From assembly GCA_963677825.2 (NCBI GenBank), contig CAXXEF010000001.1, forward strand, positions 620,001 through 684,000: DNA of 64,000 nucleotides, in the 5' to 3' direction. The notes under the pieces were generated by a model, which saw only the letters and a list, made by a program, of their open reading frames with translations, had not been told where the DNA came from and made no database searches. Of this stretch, positions 32,954-40,774 are shown in pieces. Source of the stretch: Sporobacter sp963677825. Its GTDB lineage: Bacteria; Bacillota; Clostridia; Oscillospirales; Oscillospiraceae. A program made the position numbers and the translations under genes. Each line of letters opens with the position of its first letter. The first letter of the stretch is position 1.

Positions 32954-33829
32954 CTAATCGATATCCTCCACGACGGCTTCCGGCGGCATGTCGAGCTGAT
33001 GCGGGTGACGGACGTAGCTTTTTAAGTATTTGAACGCCTGCGCAAAATAAAACCCGTCACAGATGCGCTCGTCGAGCACGAGTGTGTAGTCGACGTATTT
33101 CTTCGACTCGACCGATCCGTCCGCCTGCACTTCGTAGGCACGACGCTTCATACCGAACGCCAGGAACAGCGGAATCGTGCCAAAATTGTACAGGTGATGA
33201 TACACCGGCGGTATACCGATTGAACCGAGGTCGGTCACGAACAGTGATCCGTGGAACGGGCTGGCCTGAACGAGCGAACGCGGCAGCTTGCCGAAATACT
33301 CAAGTATGTTGAGAAAAAAGATTAAAAACTTCAGGATAACGCGCGGGATTTTCGCCAGCGTATTGGCCACATCGTCTGTGTCGCTGTCCTCGCCGCTTTT
33401 GAATTTATCAACCTCGGCGTTAATTTTATGGTAAATGTCGCTGATCGTATCGCGTGGGTCGAGTACAACTTTGATGGATGTCTCGCTGCCTGCTGTCGTC
33501 ATTTCTTTCTTCACGATCATCACGACCTCGATGTCGTTTCTGGCATAGATGCGCTGCCCGGCGACGAATCGGTTGAGTGCCGGCTTCTGGCTGATGACCC
33601 GTACATACGACGCGAGAAACACGTGCAGCATCCCCATACCGGGAAAGCCGTCGGCGCGCTTCTGGCGTAAAAACCGATCGACCTCGGTGATCTCGATCGA
33701 GTCGGAAAAGCTGTTGTTGGAATCGTTTTTCATTTTCATGATAAACGGTGCAAACTTATTGAACGGGTCGAGCGTACGCAGAAGCCGCCCGTCGCGCCGG
33801 TCACCAAATCTTCTTTTTCTTTTTTCCAT
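32954..33829 (-). CDS. 2-oxoacid dehydrogenase E2-like acyltransferase domain protein, catalytic His missing
   Basis: 291 residues from the ATG at 33829, with AGGAG upstream; the longer frame is poor. Seen: catalytic-domain fold of E2/chloramphenicol acetyltransferase type (DSIEITEVDRFLRQKR, FLASYVRVISQKPALNRFVAGQRIYAR, TDLGSIGIPPVYHHLYNFGT). It has no lipoyl or peripheral-subunit domain, so it is not a normal E2. The family active-site HxxxDG is here DERICDG: the histidine is replaced by Glu, while DG is kept. Related stand-alone proteins are known in Clostridia, without proven function. Acyl transfer may therefore be lost or use another base. Confidence 0.8.
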   Translation of the reverse strand: MEKRKRRFGDRRDGRLLRTLDPFNKFAPFIMKMKNDSNNSFSDSIEITEVDRFLRQKRADGFPGMGMLHVFLASYVRVISQKPALNRFVAGQRIYARNDIEVVMIVKKEMTTAGSETSIKVVLDPRDTISDIYHKINAEVDKFKSGEDSDTDDVANTLAKIPRVILKFLIFFLNILEYFGKLPRSLVQASPFHGSLFVTDLGSIGIPPVYHHLYNFGTIPLFLAFGMKRRAYEVQADGSVESKKYVDYTLVLDERICDGFYFAQAFKYLKSYVRHPHQLDMPPEAVVEDID

Positions 33830-33904
33830 AGTCCTTCTCCTGTTGTTTACACGGTCAATATATGAATAATATATGAACAAGCCGGAACATGCAATACTTT
33901 CATA

Positions 33905-33940
33905 CATTAAAAAACCGGCCCGCTTTTATTCGGGCCGGTT
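33905..33940 (-). terminator. Terminator of the dCMP deaminase gene
   Basis: Ten-bp stem AACCGGCCCG/CGGGCCGGUU (33913-33922, 33931-33940), followed on minus by UUUUUUAAUG. Confidence 0.85.
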
Positions 33941-34003
33941 TTACGCTCAATAGACGTACTCATCGCTCATCGGATAATAGCTGCAGCTGTCAGCGCGTTT
34001 GTA

Positions 34004-34486
34004 TTAAAGAATCGCCGGCAGCGAATCGTCGTTAAAGACCCAGTCGCGCACATGCGTGACGGAAAACGCATCATTTTTCAATCGGCAGACGACCTTTGTT
34101 ATGCCGGCGTTGATAATCATCCGGCGGCACATTGTGCACGGCGTTGTGCCGGGCACATACTCGCCGGACTGCGTCTCGATACCGCTCAGGTACAGCGTCG
34201 CGCCAAGCGTATCGCGCCGCGCGGCTGAGATGATTGCATTTGCTTCCGCGTGGACGCTGCGGCACAGCTCGTAACGCTCGCCGCTGGGGATGCGCAGGCT
34301 TTCTCGCGTGCAATAGTCTAGGTCGATGCAGTTTTTACGCCCGCGCGGTGCACCGTTATAGCCGGTAGAGACGACTTCATCGTTGAGCACGATGATTGCG
34401 CCATACTTACGGCGCATGCATGTTGACCGCTCCATGACCGTTTCTGCAATGTCCAGATAGTAGTTCTCTTTGTCTTTGCGCTTCAT
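34004..34486 (-). CDS. Deoxycytidylate deaminase-family protein
   Basis: 160 residues from the ATG at 34486 (MKRKDKENYY). Zinc deaminase expected to convert dCMP to dUMP for dTTP synthesis. Seen: CMRRKYGAIIVLNDEVVSTGYNGAPRG (core: STGYNGAPRG), zinc ligands in SVHAEANAI (His-Ala-Glu) and PCTMCRRMI (Cys pair). Alone between its own promoter and terminator. A ComE-like variant of the same family is the other reading. Confidence 0.88.
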   Translation of the reverse strand: MKRKDKENYYLDIAETVMERSTCMRRKYGAIIVLNDEVVSTGYNGAPRGRKNCIDLDYCTRESLRIPSGERYELCRSVHAEANAIISAARRDTLGATLYLSGIETQSGEYVPGTTPCTMCRRMIINAGITKVVCRLKNDAFSVTHVRDWVFNDDSLPAIL

Positions 34487-34528
34487 ATCCGTACCCCCAT
34501 ACGACGCGTCTAAGCGAGGTTTTGTAAT

Positions 34529-34557
34529 ATTATACATTTGCCGAGCGGCGCGGTCAA
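34529..34557 (-). promoter_or_regulatory. Promoter of the dCMP deaminase gene
   Basis: Minus strand TTGACC (34552-34557), 17-bp spacer, TATAAT (34529-34534). Between here and the tRNA-Arg promoter (34558-34670) I see nothing else. Confidence 0.7.
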
Positions 34558-34670
34558 GCGCCAAACAGCTAAAATCGGCCATCTGTTTTCATTAAAAGTG
34601 CTATATCTGCCAATATTATAGGGCTGCAAGCACAATATATTGACTTTTTTCAAAAGAGGCATTTTATGTC

Positions 34671-34699
34671 TTGCATTTTAAGGCGCGGTATGCTAATAT
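34671..34699 (+). promoter_or_regulatory. Promoter of tRNA-Arg
   Basis: TTGCAT (34671-34676), 17-bp spacer, TAATAT (34694-34699) on plus, ending 15 bp before the tRNA. Confidence 0.7.
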
Positions 34700-34714
34700 A
34701 CCAAAGTGCTACAC

Positions 34715-34791
34715 GCGCCTGTAGCTCAGCCGGATAGAGTGCGCGGCTACGAACCGCGAGATCGGGGGTTCGAGTCCCTCCAGGCGTGCCA
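34715..34791 (+). tRNA. tRNA-Arg (anticodon ACG)
   Basis: Acceptor GCGCCUG pairs with CAGGCGU (one G-U); D-loop AGCUCAGCCGGAUAGAGU; anticodon stem CGCGG/CCGCG around CUACGAA gives ACG; T-arm GGGGGUUCGAGUCCCUC; the 3' CCA is encoded (34789-34791). Confidence 0.97.
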
Positions 34792-34810
34792 AATTCAACA
34801 AGTGTTGACG

Positions 34811-34856
34811 CAGCAGTTCCCGTTTCTTTAGCGAGACGGGAACTGCTGTTTTTCTG
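34811..34856 (+). terminator. tRNA-Arg terminator
   Basis: Thirteen-bp stem CAGCAGUUCCCGU/ACGGGAACUGCUG (34811-34823, 34836-34848) followed by UUUUUCU. Confidence 0.9.
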
Positions 34857-35031
34857 CTGTATCGCGCTGTGCGCTGCAATCTGTACAGCTAATTGAAACA
34901 AACGTCTTTGTTGTAAACACAACAGACAAAACGGCGGGCAATCGGATATACTTAACTTATAATTAGCCTGTGCCAAAGATTGTCCCCATTTGTTTGCTTT
35001 GGCCGACAAAGCTGAAGGAGAAGTGATCTAC

Positions 35032-35346
35032 ATGATTGAACAAATTTTCAAACTATCTACCGGCGACGATAAAGCCGTGGAGAAAGTCCTTTTCGATGAC
35101 AATGTCCATTATATCCATATGGTATTCAACAAAGGCCAGGGATTACCCGAGCACTTTTCTAACTCCACCGTCTACATGACTGTCAGCCGCGGACAGCTGT
35201 CGATCAGCCTGGACGAGCAGGACACCCACACGTACGCTGGCGGCACGCTGCTAAAGATCCCGTTTCAGACTAAAATGAATGTGCGAAACGAACACGACGA
35301 CACGCTGGAGTTGATCGTCGTAAAAGCGCCTGCGCCGAAATCCTGA
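35032..35346 (+). CDS. Small cupin-fold protein
   Basis: 104 residues from the ATG at 35032; AAGGAG lies about 12 nt upstream, a little far, and an in-frame GTG is too close to it. Seen: one cupin barrel with HMVFNKGQGLPEHFSNSTVY (metal-site-like region: GLPEHF) and QLSISLDEQ...AGGTLLKIPF. One-barrel cupins bind a metal and sense or isomerise small molecules; nothing here fixes the ligand. Followed by the flavin-binding gene after 125 bp. Confidence 0.75.
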   Translation: MIEQIFKLSTGDDKAVEKVLFDDNVHYIHMVFNKGQGLPEHFSNSTVYMTVSRGQLSISLDEQDTHTYAGGTLLKIPFQTKMNVRNEHDDTLELIVVKAPAPKS

Positions 35347-35471
35347 CGGATTGAGCTTTTTCGCTGCATGCTTTTTCTTCCAAATAGGCGGGCTGTATGA
35401 TATAATGCCGATAATATTAACAGTAGCCGCAGCACTTAAATATGCTGCGCCGCTATGGGAGGAAGTTGTAT

Positions 35472-35852
35472 ATGAACAAATCCACCGAACTGCTCCGGCA
35501 GGCTAAGACCTTTTTCATTGCCACCGCTGAAGGTGACCAACCGCGGGTGCGCCCCTTCGGTGCCGTCGCCGAGTTTGACGGAAAAACCTATATCGCCATG
35601 AACAACACCAAAAACGTCTTCAAGCAGCTGATGGCCAATCCAAAAGCCGAAATCTGCGGCATGATTGACGGCGAATGGTTCCGCATGCACGGCACACTCG
35701 TCCGTGATGACCGTAACGACGCGCGCGCGGAATTCCTCGCGCAGGCGCCGATCCCGATGTACAAAGCTGACGACGGTATTTTTGAGATTTTTTACTTCTC
35801 GGAAGTCTCCGGCGCTGTCGAGTCTTTTGCCGGTAAAAAAGAAGTATTTTAG
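35472..35852 (+). CDS. Pyridoxamine 5'-phosphate oxidase-fold flavin-binding protein
   Basis: 126 residues from the ATG at 35472 with GGGAGGAAG upstream. FMN-binding split-barrel family. Seen: FFIATAEGDQPRVRPFGAVAEFDGKTY (core: ATAEGDQPRVRPFG), MNNTKNVFKQLMANPKAEIC (core: NTKNVFKQL), and GEWFRMHGTL. These small clostridial proteins are often annotated as pyridoxamine oxidase-like, but the true substrate is unknown and vitamin B6 activity should not be assumed. A -10 TATAAT at 35401-35406 may serve it. Ends before the terminator at 35865-35898. Confidence 0.88.
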   Translation: MNKSTELLRQAKTFFIATAEGDQPRVRPFGAVAEFDGKTYIAMNNTKNVFKQLMANPKAEICGMIDGEWFRMHGTLVRDDRNDARAEFLAQAPIPMYKADDGIFEIFYFSEVSGAVESFAGKKEVF

Positions 35853-35864
35853 TTTATAATAGTT

Positions 35865-35898
35865 AAAAGCCGGATTCTTAAGAATCCGGCTTTTTGCT
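35865..35898. terminator. Terminator of the flavin-binding gene
   Basis: AAAGCCGGAUUC/GAAUCCGGCUUU hairpin followed by UUGC, with an A-run before it. Confidence 0.85.
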
Positions 35899-35971
35899 GT
35901 TTAAATCGATGTATACGTCACGCTTCTCTACCGGCTTTATTCGTATGGGCCATCCAATAAAACAAAATGAT

Positions 35972-36001
35972 AACCGGACTGCCTTAGCAGTCCGGTATTT
36001 T
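35972..36001. terminator. Terminator of rpsU
   Basis: CCGGACUGC/GCAGUCCGG stem (35974-35995) just after rpsU on minus, followed there by UUAUCAUUUUGUUUU; it is also followed by UAUUUUAAA on plus. Confidence 0.7.
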
Positions 36002-36009
36002 AAATCATA

Positions 36010-36201
36010 TTACGAATAAGACTTCTTCTTATTCTTATTCTTCCTCGCCGCTTCTGACTTCTTACGGCGCTTGACGCTGGGGCTCTGATAATACTCTCTT
36101 TTTCTAAGATCCGAGAGCACGCCCGACTTGGCGCAACTACGCTTAAATCTCTTTAAGGCGCTGTCTAAAGATTCGTTATCCTTGACATGGACTTCCGACA
36201 C
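36010..36201 (-). CDS. rpsU: 30S ribosomal protein S21
   Basis: 63 residues. The GTG start at 36199-36201 fits the family beginning (SEVHVKDNESLDSALKRF) and has GGAGGGAGG 6 nt upstream; the ATG 51 bp earlier would add 17 residues not found in S21. Ends in the basic KNKNKKKSYS tail. Monocistronic from a consensus promoter. Confidence 0.94.
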   Translation of the reverse strand: MSEVHVKDNESLDSALKRFKRSCAKSGVLSDLRKREYYQSPSVKRRKKSEAARKNKNKKKSYS

Positions 36202-36274
36202 TGATTTCCCTCCCTCCAAATACGCGCTTTTTGAGCACGCTTTAAGGGCCATTTTTTATGGCTTTAACAGTCAT

Positions 36275-36303
36275 ATTATAAGTTGGGCACGGATTATTGT
36301 CAA
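36275..36303 (-). promoter_or_regulatory. Sigma-A promoter of rpsU
   Basis: Minus strand TTGACA (36298-36303), 17-bp spacer, TATAAT (36275-36280), giving a leader of about 65 nt before the GTG. Confidence 0.85.
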
Positions 36304-36421
36304 GTCCGAATTTGCCCCTACTTACCGGCTTCCAGCCGTACAGTGCAAGTGTTATTGTCAATTTTACCGATTATACCAGCACATCGGCAACGCTTTCATG
36401 ATGACGTTGTGCACAGTTATA

Positions 36422-38827
36422 TCATTTGACGATCAAGTTGATCAGCTTGTTTTTGACGATGATTTTACGCACAATCTCCTTGCCGTCAATCAGCCGCGCG
36501 ATTTTTTCGTCGGCGACGGCCGCGGCGAGCACCGTGTCGTCGTCGGCGTCATTGGGAATCATAACCGTCGTTTTCAGCTTGCCCCCGACTTGTACGGCGA
36601 TCTCGCGCTCGGCCTCAACAGTCTTGCTCTCGTCATATTCCGGCCAGGCGGCCTGACAAGCCAGCCCGTCAAAGCCCTGGATCTCCCACAGCTCCTCGGC
36701 AATATGCGGCGCAAACGGTGCGACAAGCGTCAAGAGCGCTTTTATATCGCCCCGGGTTGGTGCCTTATCGTAGAAATCGTTCACGAGCGCCATGAGCGTA
36801 GCGATGGCGGTATTGAACTTCATGCTCTCAATGTCGTCACCGACTTTTTTAATTGCGCGGTGCACGGCAGATTCGTTGGCGGACGAATAGCTCTCGTCGC
36901 CGTCGAGCTTCGTTTCGGACAGATTCCAAACACGGTCGAGGAAGCGCTTGCACCCCTTGACGGCGTTCGATGACCACGGCGCGGCTTTTTCAAAGTCGCC
37001 GATGAACATGATATAAAGACGCAGCGTATCCGCGCCGAATTCTCCGATAATATCGCCGGGATTGATAACGTTCCCGCGCGACTTGGACATCTTCTGTCCG
37101 TCCTCGCCGAGAATCATCCCGTGGCTCGTGCGTTTGATGTATGGCTCCGACGTCGGCACGACGCCGATGTCGTATAAAAATTTATGCCAGAAGCGCGAAT
37201 ATAGCAGATGTAGCGTCGTATGCTCCATACCGCCATTGTACCAGTCGACGGGTATCCAGTAGTCGAGCGCTTCTTTTGAGGCAAGCGCCTCAGCGTTATG
37301 CGGGTCAGCGTAGCGCAAGAAGTACCAGCTCGAACCCGCCCATTGCGGCATCGTGTCCGTTTCACGCTTGGCTTTGCCGCCGCATTTGGGGCACGTGGTG
37401 GTGATCCAGTCGGTCATTGCGGCCAGAGGGCTCTCGCCCGTATCGGTCGTTTCATAATTTTCAACGTCCGGCAGCAGCAGCGGCAGCTCGCTTTCCGGGA
37501 TCGGCACATAACCGCAATCGTCACAATGGACGATCGGAATCGGCTCGCCCCAGTAACGCTGGCGTGAGAATACCCAATCGCGCAGCTTGTAGTTGACCTT
37601 TTGGCAACCGAGATTTTTATCGCTCAGCCATTCGGTGATTTTTTGTTTGGCATCCTCAACATTTAAACCATTCAGGAAACCGGAGTTGACCATCATGCCG
37701 GTGTCGCAGTCGGTAAATGCTTCTTTTTCAATATCACCGCCGGCGACGACCTCGATGATCGGCAGGTCGAATTTTTTAGCAAACTCCCAGTCGCGCGTAT
37801 CGTGACCGGGTACGGCCATAATCGCGCCTGTGCCGTAGGTGGCCAGCACGTAGTCGGAGATGAAAATCGGGATCTCGTGACCTGTCACGGGATTGACAGC
37901 GCGCACACCCTTCAGCTCAACACCTGTTTTGTCCTTGGCCATTTCCGTGCGCTCAAAGTCAGACTTCTTGGCCGCCGCGTCCTGATAGGCGCGGACGTCG
38001 TCGGCGTTTGTAAGCCCATCCATCCATTTGTCGAGCAGCGCGTGCTCGGGCGAGATGACCATATACGTCGCGCCGAAGAGCGTATCGGGGCGCGTGGTGA
38101 ACACGCGCAGAATATCGCCGGTCGTCGCGGTGAAATCGACTTCCGCGCCCGTCGAGCGGCCGATCCAGTTTTTCTGCTGTGTCTTGACGCGCTCGATGAA
38201 ATCAAGATCGTCCAGATCGTCAATAAGCCGCTGTGCGTAGGCGGTAATCTTGAGCATCCACTGGCTTTTTTCGCGGCGGACGACGTCGGCGCCGCAGCGC
38301 TCGCATACGCCGTTAACGACTTCTTCGTTGGCCAGCACGCACTTGCACGACGTACACCAGTTGACCGGCATCGACGCCTTGTACGCCAGCCCGTTTTCAA
38401 ACAGTTTGAGGAAAATCCACTGCGTCCATTTGTAATAGGACGGATCAGTCGTGTCAATGACACGGTCCCAATCAAAACTGTAGCCCAGCTCCTTGAGCTG
38501 CTCGGTGAAGCGCGCGATGTTCTTTTTCGTCACCACCGCGGGATGCACTTTGTTTTTGATGGCGTAGTTTTCTGTCGGCAGGCCGAACGCGTCAAACCCG
38601 ATCGGAAACAGCACGTTAAGCCCCTGCATACGCTTTTTACGCGCAATGATATCCATCGCCGTATACGGACGCGGATGGCCAACATGCAGCCCCTCGCCGG
38701 ATGGGTACGGAAACTCGATCAGCCCGTAAAACTTTTTACGGGCCGATGCGTTGTCGGCGGCATTGACGTTTAGTGCGTCCCATTTTTCCTGCCACTTGTT
38801 TTCTATTCTCTCAAACTCGTATCTCAT
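36422..38827 (-). CDS. leuS: Leucyl-tRNA synthetase
   Basis: 801 residues from the ATG at 38827 (MRYEFERIENKW), behind AAGGAATG. Charges tRNA-Leu. Seen in order: the HIGH-type motif PYPSGEGLHVGHPRPYT (His at HVGH), zinc-like Cys set WCTSCKCVLANEEVVNGVCERCG, editing domain with VFTTRPDTLFGATY and GHDTRDWEFA, a second Cys set HCDDCGYVP, LLLPDVENY, and KMSKS in DGQKMSKSRGNV, then the anticodon-binding C-terminus. No T-box is visible ahead of it; it follows rsfS by 14 bp and closes the long acpP-rnc-smc-ftsY run. Confidence 0.97.
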   Translation of the reverse strand: MRYEFERIENKWQEKWDALNVNAADNASARKKFYGLIEFPYPSGEGLHVGHPRPYTAMDIIARKKRMQGLNVLFPIGFDAFGLPTENYAIKNKVHPAVVTKKNIARFTEQLKELGYSFDWDRVIDTTDPSYYKWTQWIFLKLFENGLAYKASMPVNWCTSCKCVLANEEVVNGVCERCGADVVRREKSQWMLKITAYAQRLIDDLDDLDFIERVKTQQKNWIGRSTGAEVDFTATTGDILRVFTTRPDTLFGATYMVISPEHALLDKWMDGLTNADDVRAYQDAAAKKSDFERTEMAKDKTGVELKGVRAVNPVTGHEIPIFISDYVLATYGTGAIMAVPGHDTRDWEFAKKFDLPIIEVVAGGDIEKEAFTDCDTGMMVNSGFLNGLNVEDAKQKITEWLSDKNLGCQKVNYKLRDWVFSRQRYWGEPIPIVHCDDCGYVPIPESELPLLLPDVENYETTDTGESPLAAMTDWITTTCPKCGGKAKRETDTMPQWAGSSWYFLRYADPHNAEALASKEALDYWIPVDWYNGGMEHTTLHLLYSRFWHKFLYDIGVVPTSEPYIKRTSHGMILGEDGQKMSKSRGNVINPGDIIGEFGADTLRLYIMFIGDFEKAAPWSSNAVKGCKRFLDRVWNLSETKLDGDESYSSANESAVHRAIKKVGDDIESMKFNTAIATLMALVNDFYDKAPTRGDIKALLTLVAPFAPHIAEELWEIQGFDGLACQAAWPEYDESKTVEAEREIAVQVGGKLKTTVMIPNDADDDTVLAAAVADEKIARLIDGKEIVRKIIVKNKLINLIVK

Positions 38828-38841
38828 ATGACCATTCCTTG

Positions 38842-39216
38842 TCAATTATCTTCTGTGGACGGCGCGCTCCACGCGCTCGTATCGACCACAGTAGCGTCGC
38901 CCCAGAGGCGCTCCAGCGCATAGAACGCTCGGATATCCTTTAAAAACACATGCACAACGATTGATCCAAAGTCCAGCAGCACCCAGCCGCCGCCTCGATA
39001 TCCTTCGGTGCGCAGTACCGGTTCCCCTTCGTCACGAAGAGCTTTGCCAAGCTCATCCGACAAGGTCTTAATCTGTGTTGTCGAGCCGGCTGTACAAATG
39101 ATGAAATAGTCTGCCAGCACGGTCACCGCCGTCGTTTGGAGTACGATGATGTCCTGTGCTTTTTTAGCGTCCAGGGTTTTATACGCGAGCTTTGCCGCGT
39201 CAAGAGGTGTCAGCAT
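38842..39216 (-). CDS. rsfS: Ribosomal silencing factor RsfS
   Basis: 124 residues from the ATG at 39216 (MLTPLDAAKLAYK); the 117 bases ahead belong to the LCP gene region. Binds L14 and blocks subunit joining in starved cells. Seen: TLDAKKAQDIIVLQTTAVTVLADYFIICTAGSTTQIK (core: ADYFIICTAGS) and GYRGGGWVLLDFGSIVVHVFL (core: WVLLDFGSIVVHVF), both diagnostic. Neighbours: an LCP gene upstream and leuS downstream. Confidence 0.93.
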   Translation of the reverse strand: MLTPLDAAKLAYKTLDAKKAQDIIVLQTTAVTVLADYFIICTAGSTTQIKTLSDELGKALRDEGEPVLRTEGYRGGGWVLLDFGSIVVHVFLKDIRAFYALERLWGDATVVDTSAWSAPSTEDN

Positions 39217-39259
39217 GAATGCGACCCTACCTTTCCTTCTCGATGATTTTGTCCGATTG

Positions 39260-40774
39260 TTACCCCGCCTCGGACGGCGACGGACTTGGGCTTGGGGCCT
39301 CGCTCGGCGACGCGCTCGGACTTGGCGATGCACTCGGCGACGGCGTTACCCCATCCGACGGGCTCGCGCTTGGGTCGGGGCTTGCCGATGGCGACGCGCT
39401 CGGCGATGGTGATACCCCATCCGTCGGGCTCGTGCTTGGGTCGGGACTTCCCGATGGCGATGCGCTCGGCGACGGTGTTACCCCATCCGTCGGGCTCGCA
39501 CTTGGGTCGGGACTTTCCGATGGCGACGCGCTCGGCTCTTCGCTCGGTGATGGGCTCGGGCTTGGACTTGGACTCGGGCTCGGACTCGGCGACGACGAGC
39601 CGCCTGAGGATGTACCGGTACCCCACGACGATGAACCGGCCCAGTTGCCGTCCGTCACGTACAAGCTGCCGTTAGAATCACGCGTCAGGATGCTCAGTTC
39701 CCCGACCGTGATATCCTCCGCGAAGGGGTTGAGCTTTTCGTTAATCATTGCGAGCCAGTCATTGACATAGATCGTCACATAGGAATTATTGTTGACTTCA
39801 TCGAAATAGTTAGCCGGCAACGTCTCAAACGTGATATTCTCGGCATCCATTTTATAAAACTCTTTGCCAAGCCAGATGACTTCGCCTTCTGACAAGTTCG
39901 TGTCGACATACTTTATAAATATTTTAGCCAGTTCAAAAACATTAAGCCTGTTCTGCTTTTCAATGATCTGCGCGCTCGCCGACATCAGGAAATCCTGCTG
40001 CACTTCGATGCGGCCAATGTCGCCGGTCGCATAGCTATGGCGGAAGCGGACGACCCAAAGCGCCTTTTCGCCGTTGAGCGTTTGCATACCGGCGTTCAGA
40101 TGGATATACAGATCCTGGCTCGGATCCTCGTAGTTCATGTCGACCGGCACGTCGAACTCGACGCCGTCAACGGCGTCAACAAGCGCGGCGAACGCGTCCA
40201 GATCGACGGTGATGTAGAAGTCGGGTTTGAAGCCGAGTAGGTCGGCCATCCCGTCCATCAAGCCGTCCATCCCGACGTTGGCGTAAAGGGAGTTGGCCTT
40301 TCTTGTATACCACGAAACGTTGACGAGCGTATCGCGCGGAACATTAACAACGTGCAGAGTATAATTGTCCGCATCAAAATTGACGACCATCATGGTGTCG
40401 GTGTTGCCGTTGTCGTCGTCCATGCCGACCACAACAAATGTGAAGATATTATCGGTCTTGCGGCCGGTCTGCGTCATCGGCGCGTCCGTAACACCGCCAT
40501 CCGGTTTGGTGGTAACCGCAGGCACCCTCGGCTCGGTTTCCGGTGGTTTAACGCCGAGCTTCCAGACGCAAAACAACACAGCTGCCAACGCTGCGATAAT
40601 CAGTAATACTGTCAGAATAACGCGCAGCGCTTTACCGCGCCGACGCTGTTTTTTTGCTCTGGGTGCCGGTTGTCTGTTATTTTCACGACCGGCCGACGTG
40701 CCTGCCGCCTGCGCGGCACGGCGGGTACCGTTATTAGAATATCGGCCGTTTTTTTTATTGCCGGATAATTTCAT
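39260..40774 (-). CDS. LytR-CpsA-Psr (LCP) phosphotransferase with Ser/Pro-rich tail
   Basis: 504 residues. Membrane enzyme that transfers undecaprenyl-linked glycopolymers to peptidoglycan. Seen: basic cytoplasmic N-terminus (about 1-48), a membrane segment (about 49-70), then the LCP domain with VVVGMDDDNGNTDTMMVVN (core: NTDTMMV), VNVPRDTLVNV, FYITVDLDAFAALVDAVDGVEFDV and VVRFRHSYATGDIGRIEVQQDFLM (core: RHSYATGDIGR). Residues from about 390 onward are almost wholly Ser/Pro/Ala/Asp, about 115 residues, including three copies of a 22-residue unit around DPSASPTDGVTPSPSASPSG. Such a tail outside the membrane could span the wall. AAGGGG precedes the ATG, which overlaps the nadD-yqeK stop (ATGA). 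Confidence 0.9.
   Translation of the reverse strand: MKLSGNKKNGRYSNNGTRRAAQAAGTSAGRENNRQPAPRAKKQRRRGKALRVILTVLLIIAALAAVLFCVWKLGVKPPETEPRVPAVTTKPDGGVTDAPMTQTGRKTDNIFTFVVVGMDDDNGNTDTMMVVNFDADNYTLHVVNVPRDTLVNVSWYTRKANSLYANVGMDGLMDGMADLLGFKPDFYITVDLDAFAALVDAVDGVEFDVPVDMNYEDPSQDLYIHLNAGMQTLNGEKALWVVRFRHSYATGDIGRIEVQQDFLMSASAQIIEKQNRLNVFELAKIFIKYVDTNLSEGEVIWLGKEFYKMDAENITFETLPANYFDEVNNNSYVTIYVNDWLAMINEKLNPFAEDITVGELSILTRDSNGSLYVTDGNWAGSSSWGTGTSSGGSSSPSPSPSPSPSPSPSPSEEPSASPSESPDPSASPTDGVTPSPSASPSGSPDPSTSPTDGVSPSPSASPSASPDPSASPSDGVTPSPSASPSPSASPSEAPSPSPSPSEAG
39338..39545 (-). repeat. 66-bp tandem repeats in the LCP tail
   Basis: Three copies of a 66-bp (22-codon) unit, registered by ACCCCATCC at 39348, 39414 and 39480. 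Copies differ by scattered bases; they encode the Ser/Pro tail and are embedded in shorter PS-coding repeats. Confidence 0.85.

Noticed and set aside
34650..35009. 119-residue frame on minus with the stretch TPGGTRTPDLAVRSRALYP
   Set aside because: This is the well-known false protein produced by reading across a tRNA on the opposite strand; it overlaps tRNA-Arg(ACG) and its terminator.
36304..36421. T-box or other leader for leuS
   Set aside because: This stretch lies downstream of leuS on its strand and upstream of rpsU; no T-box sequence was found before leuS either.
39219..39770. Gly/Asp/Leu-rich frames opposite the LCP tail
   Set aside because: Antisense reading of the Ser/Pro-coding repeats; no ribosome site or family match.
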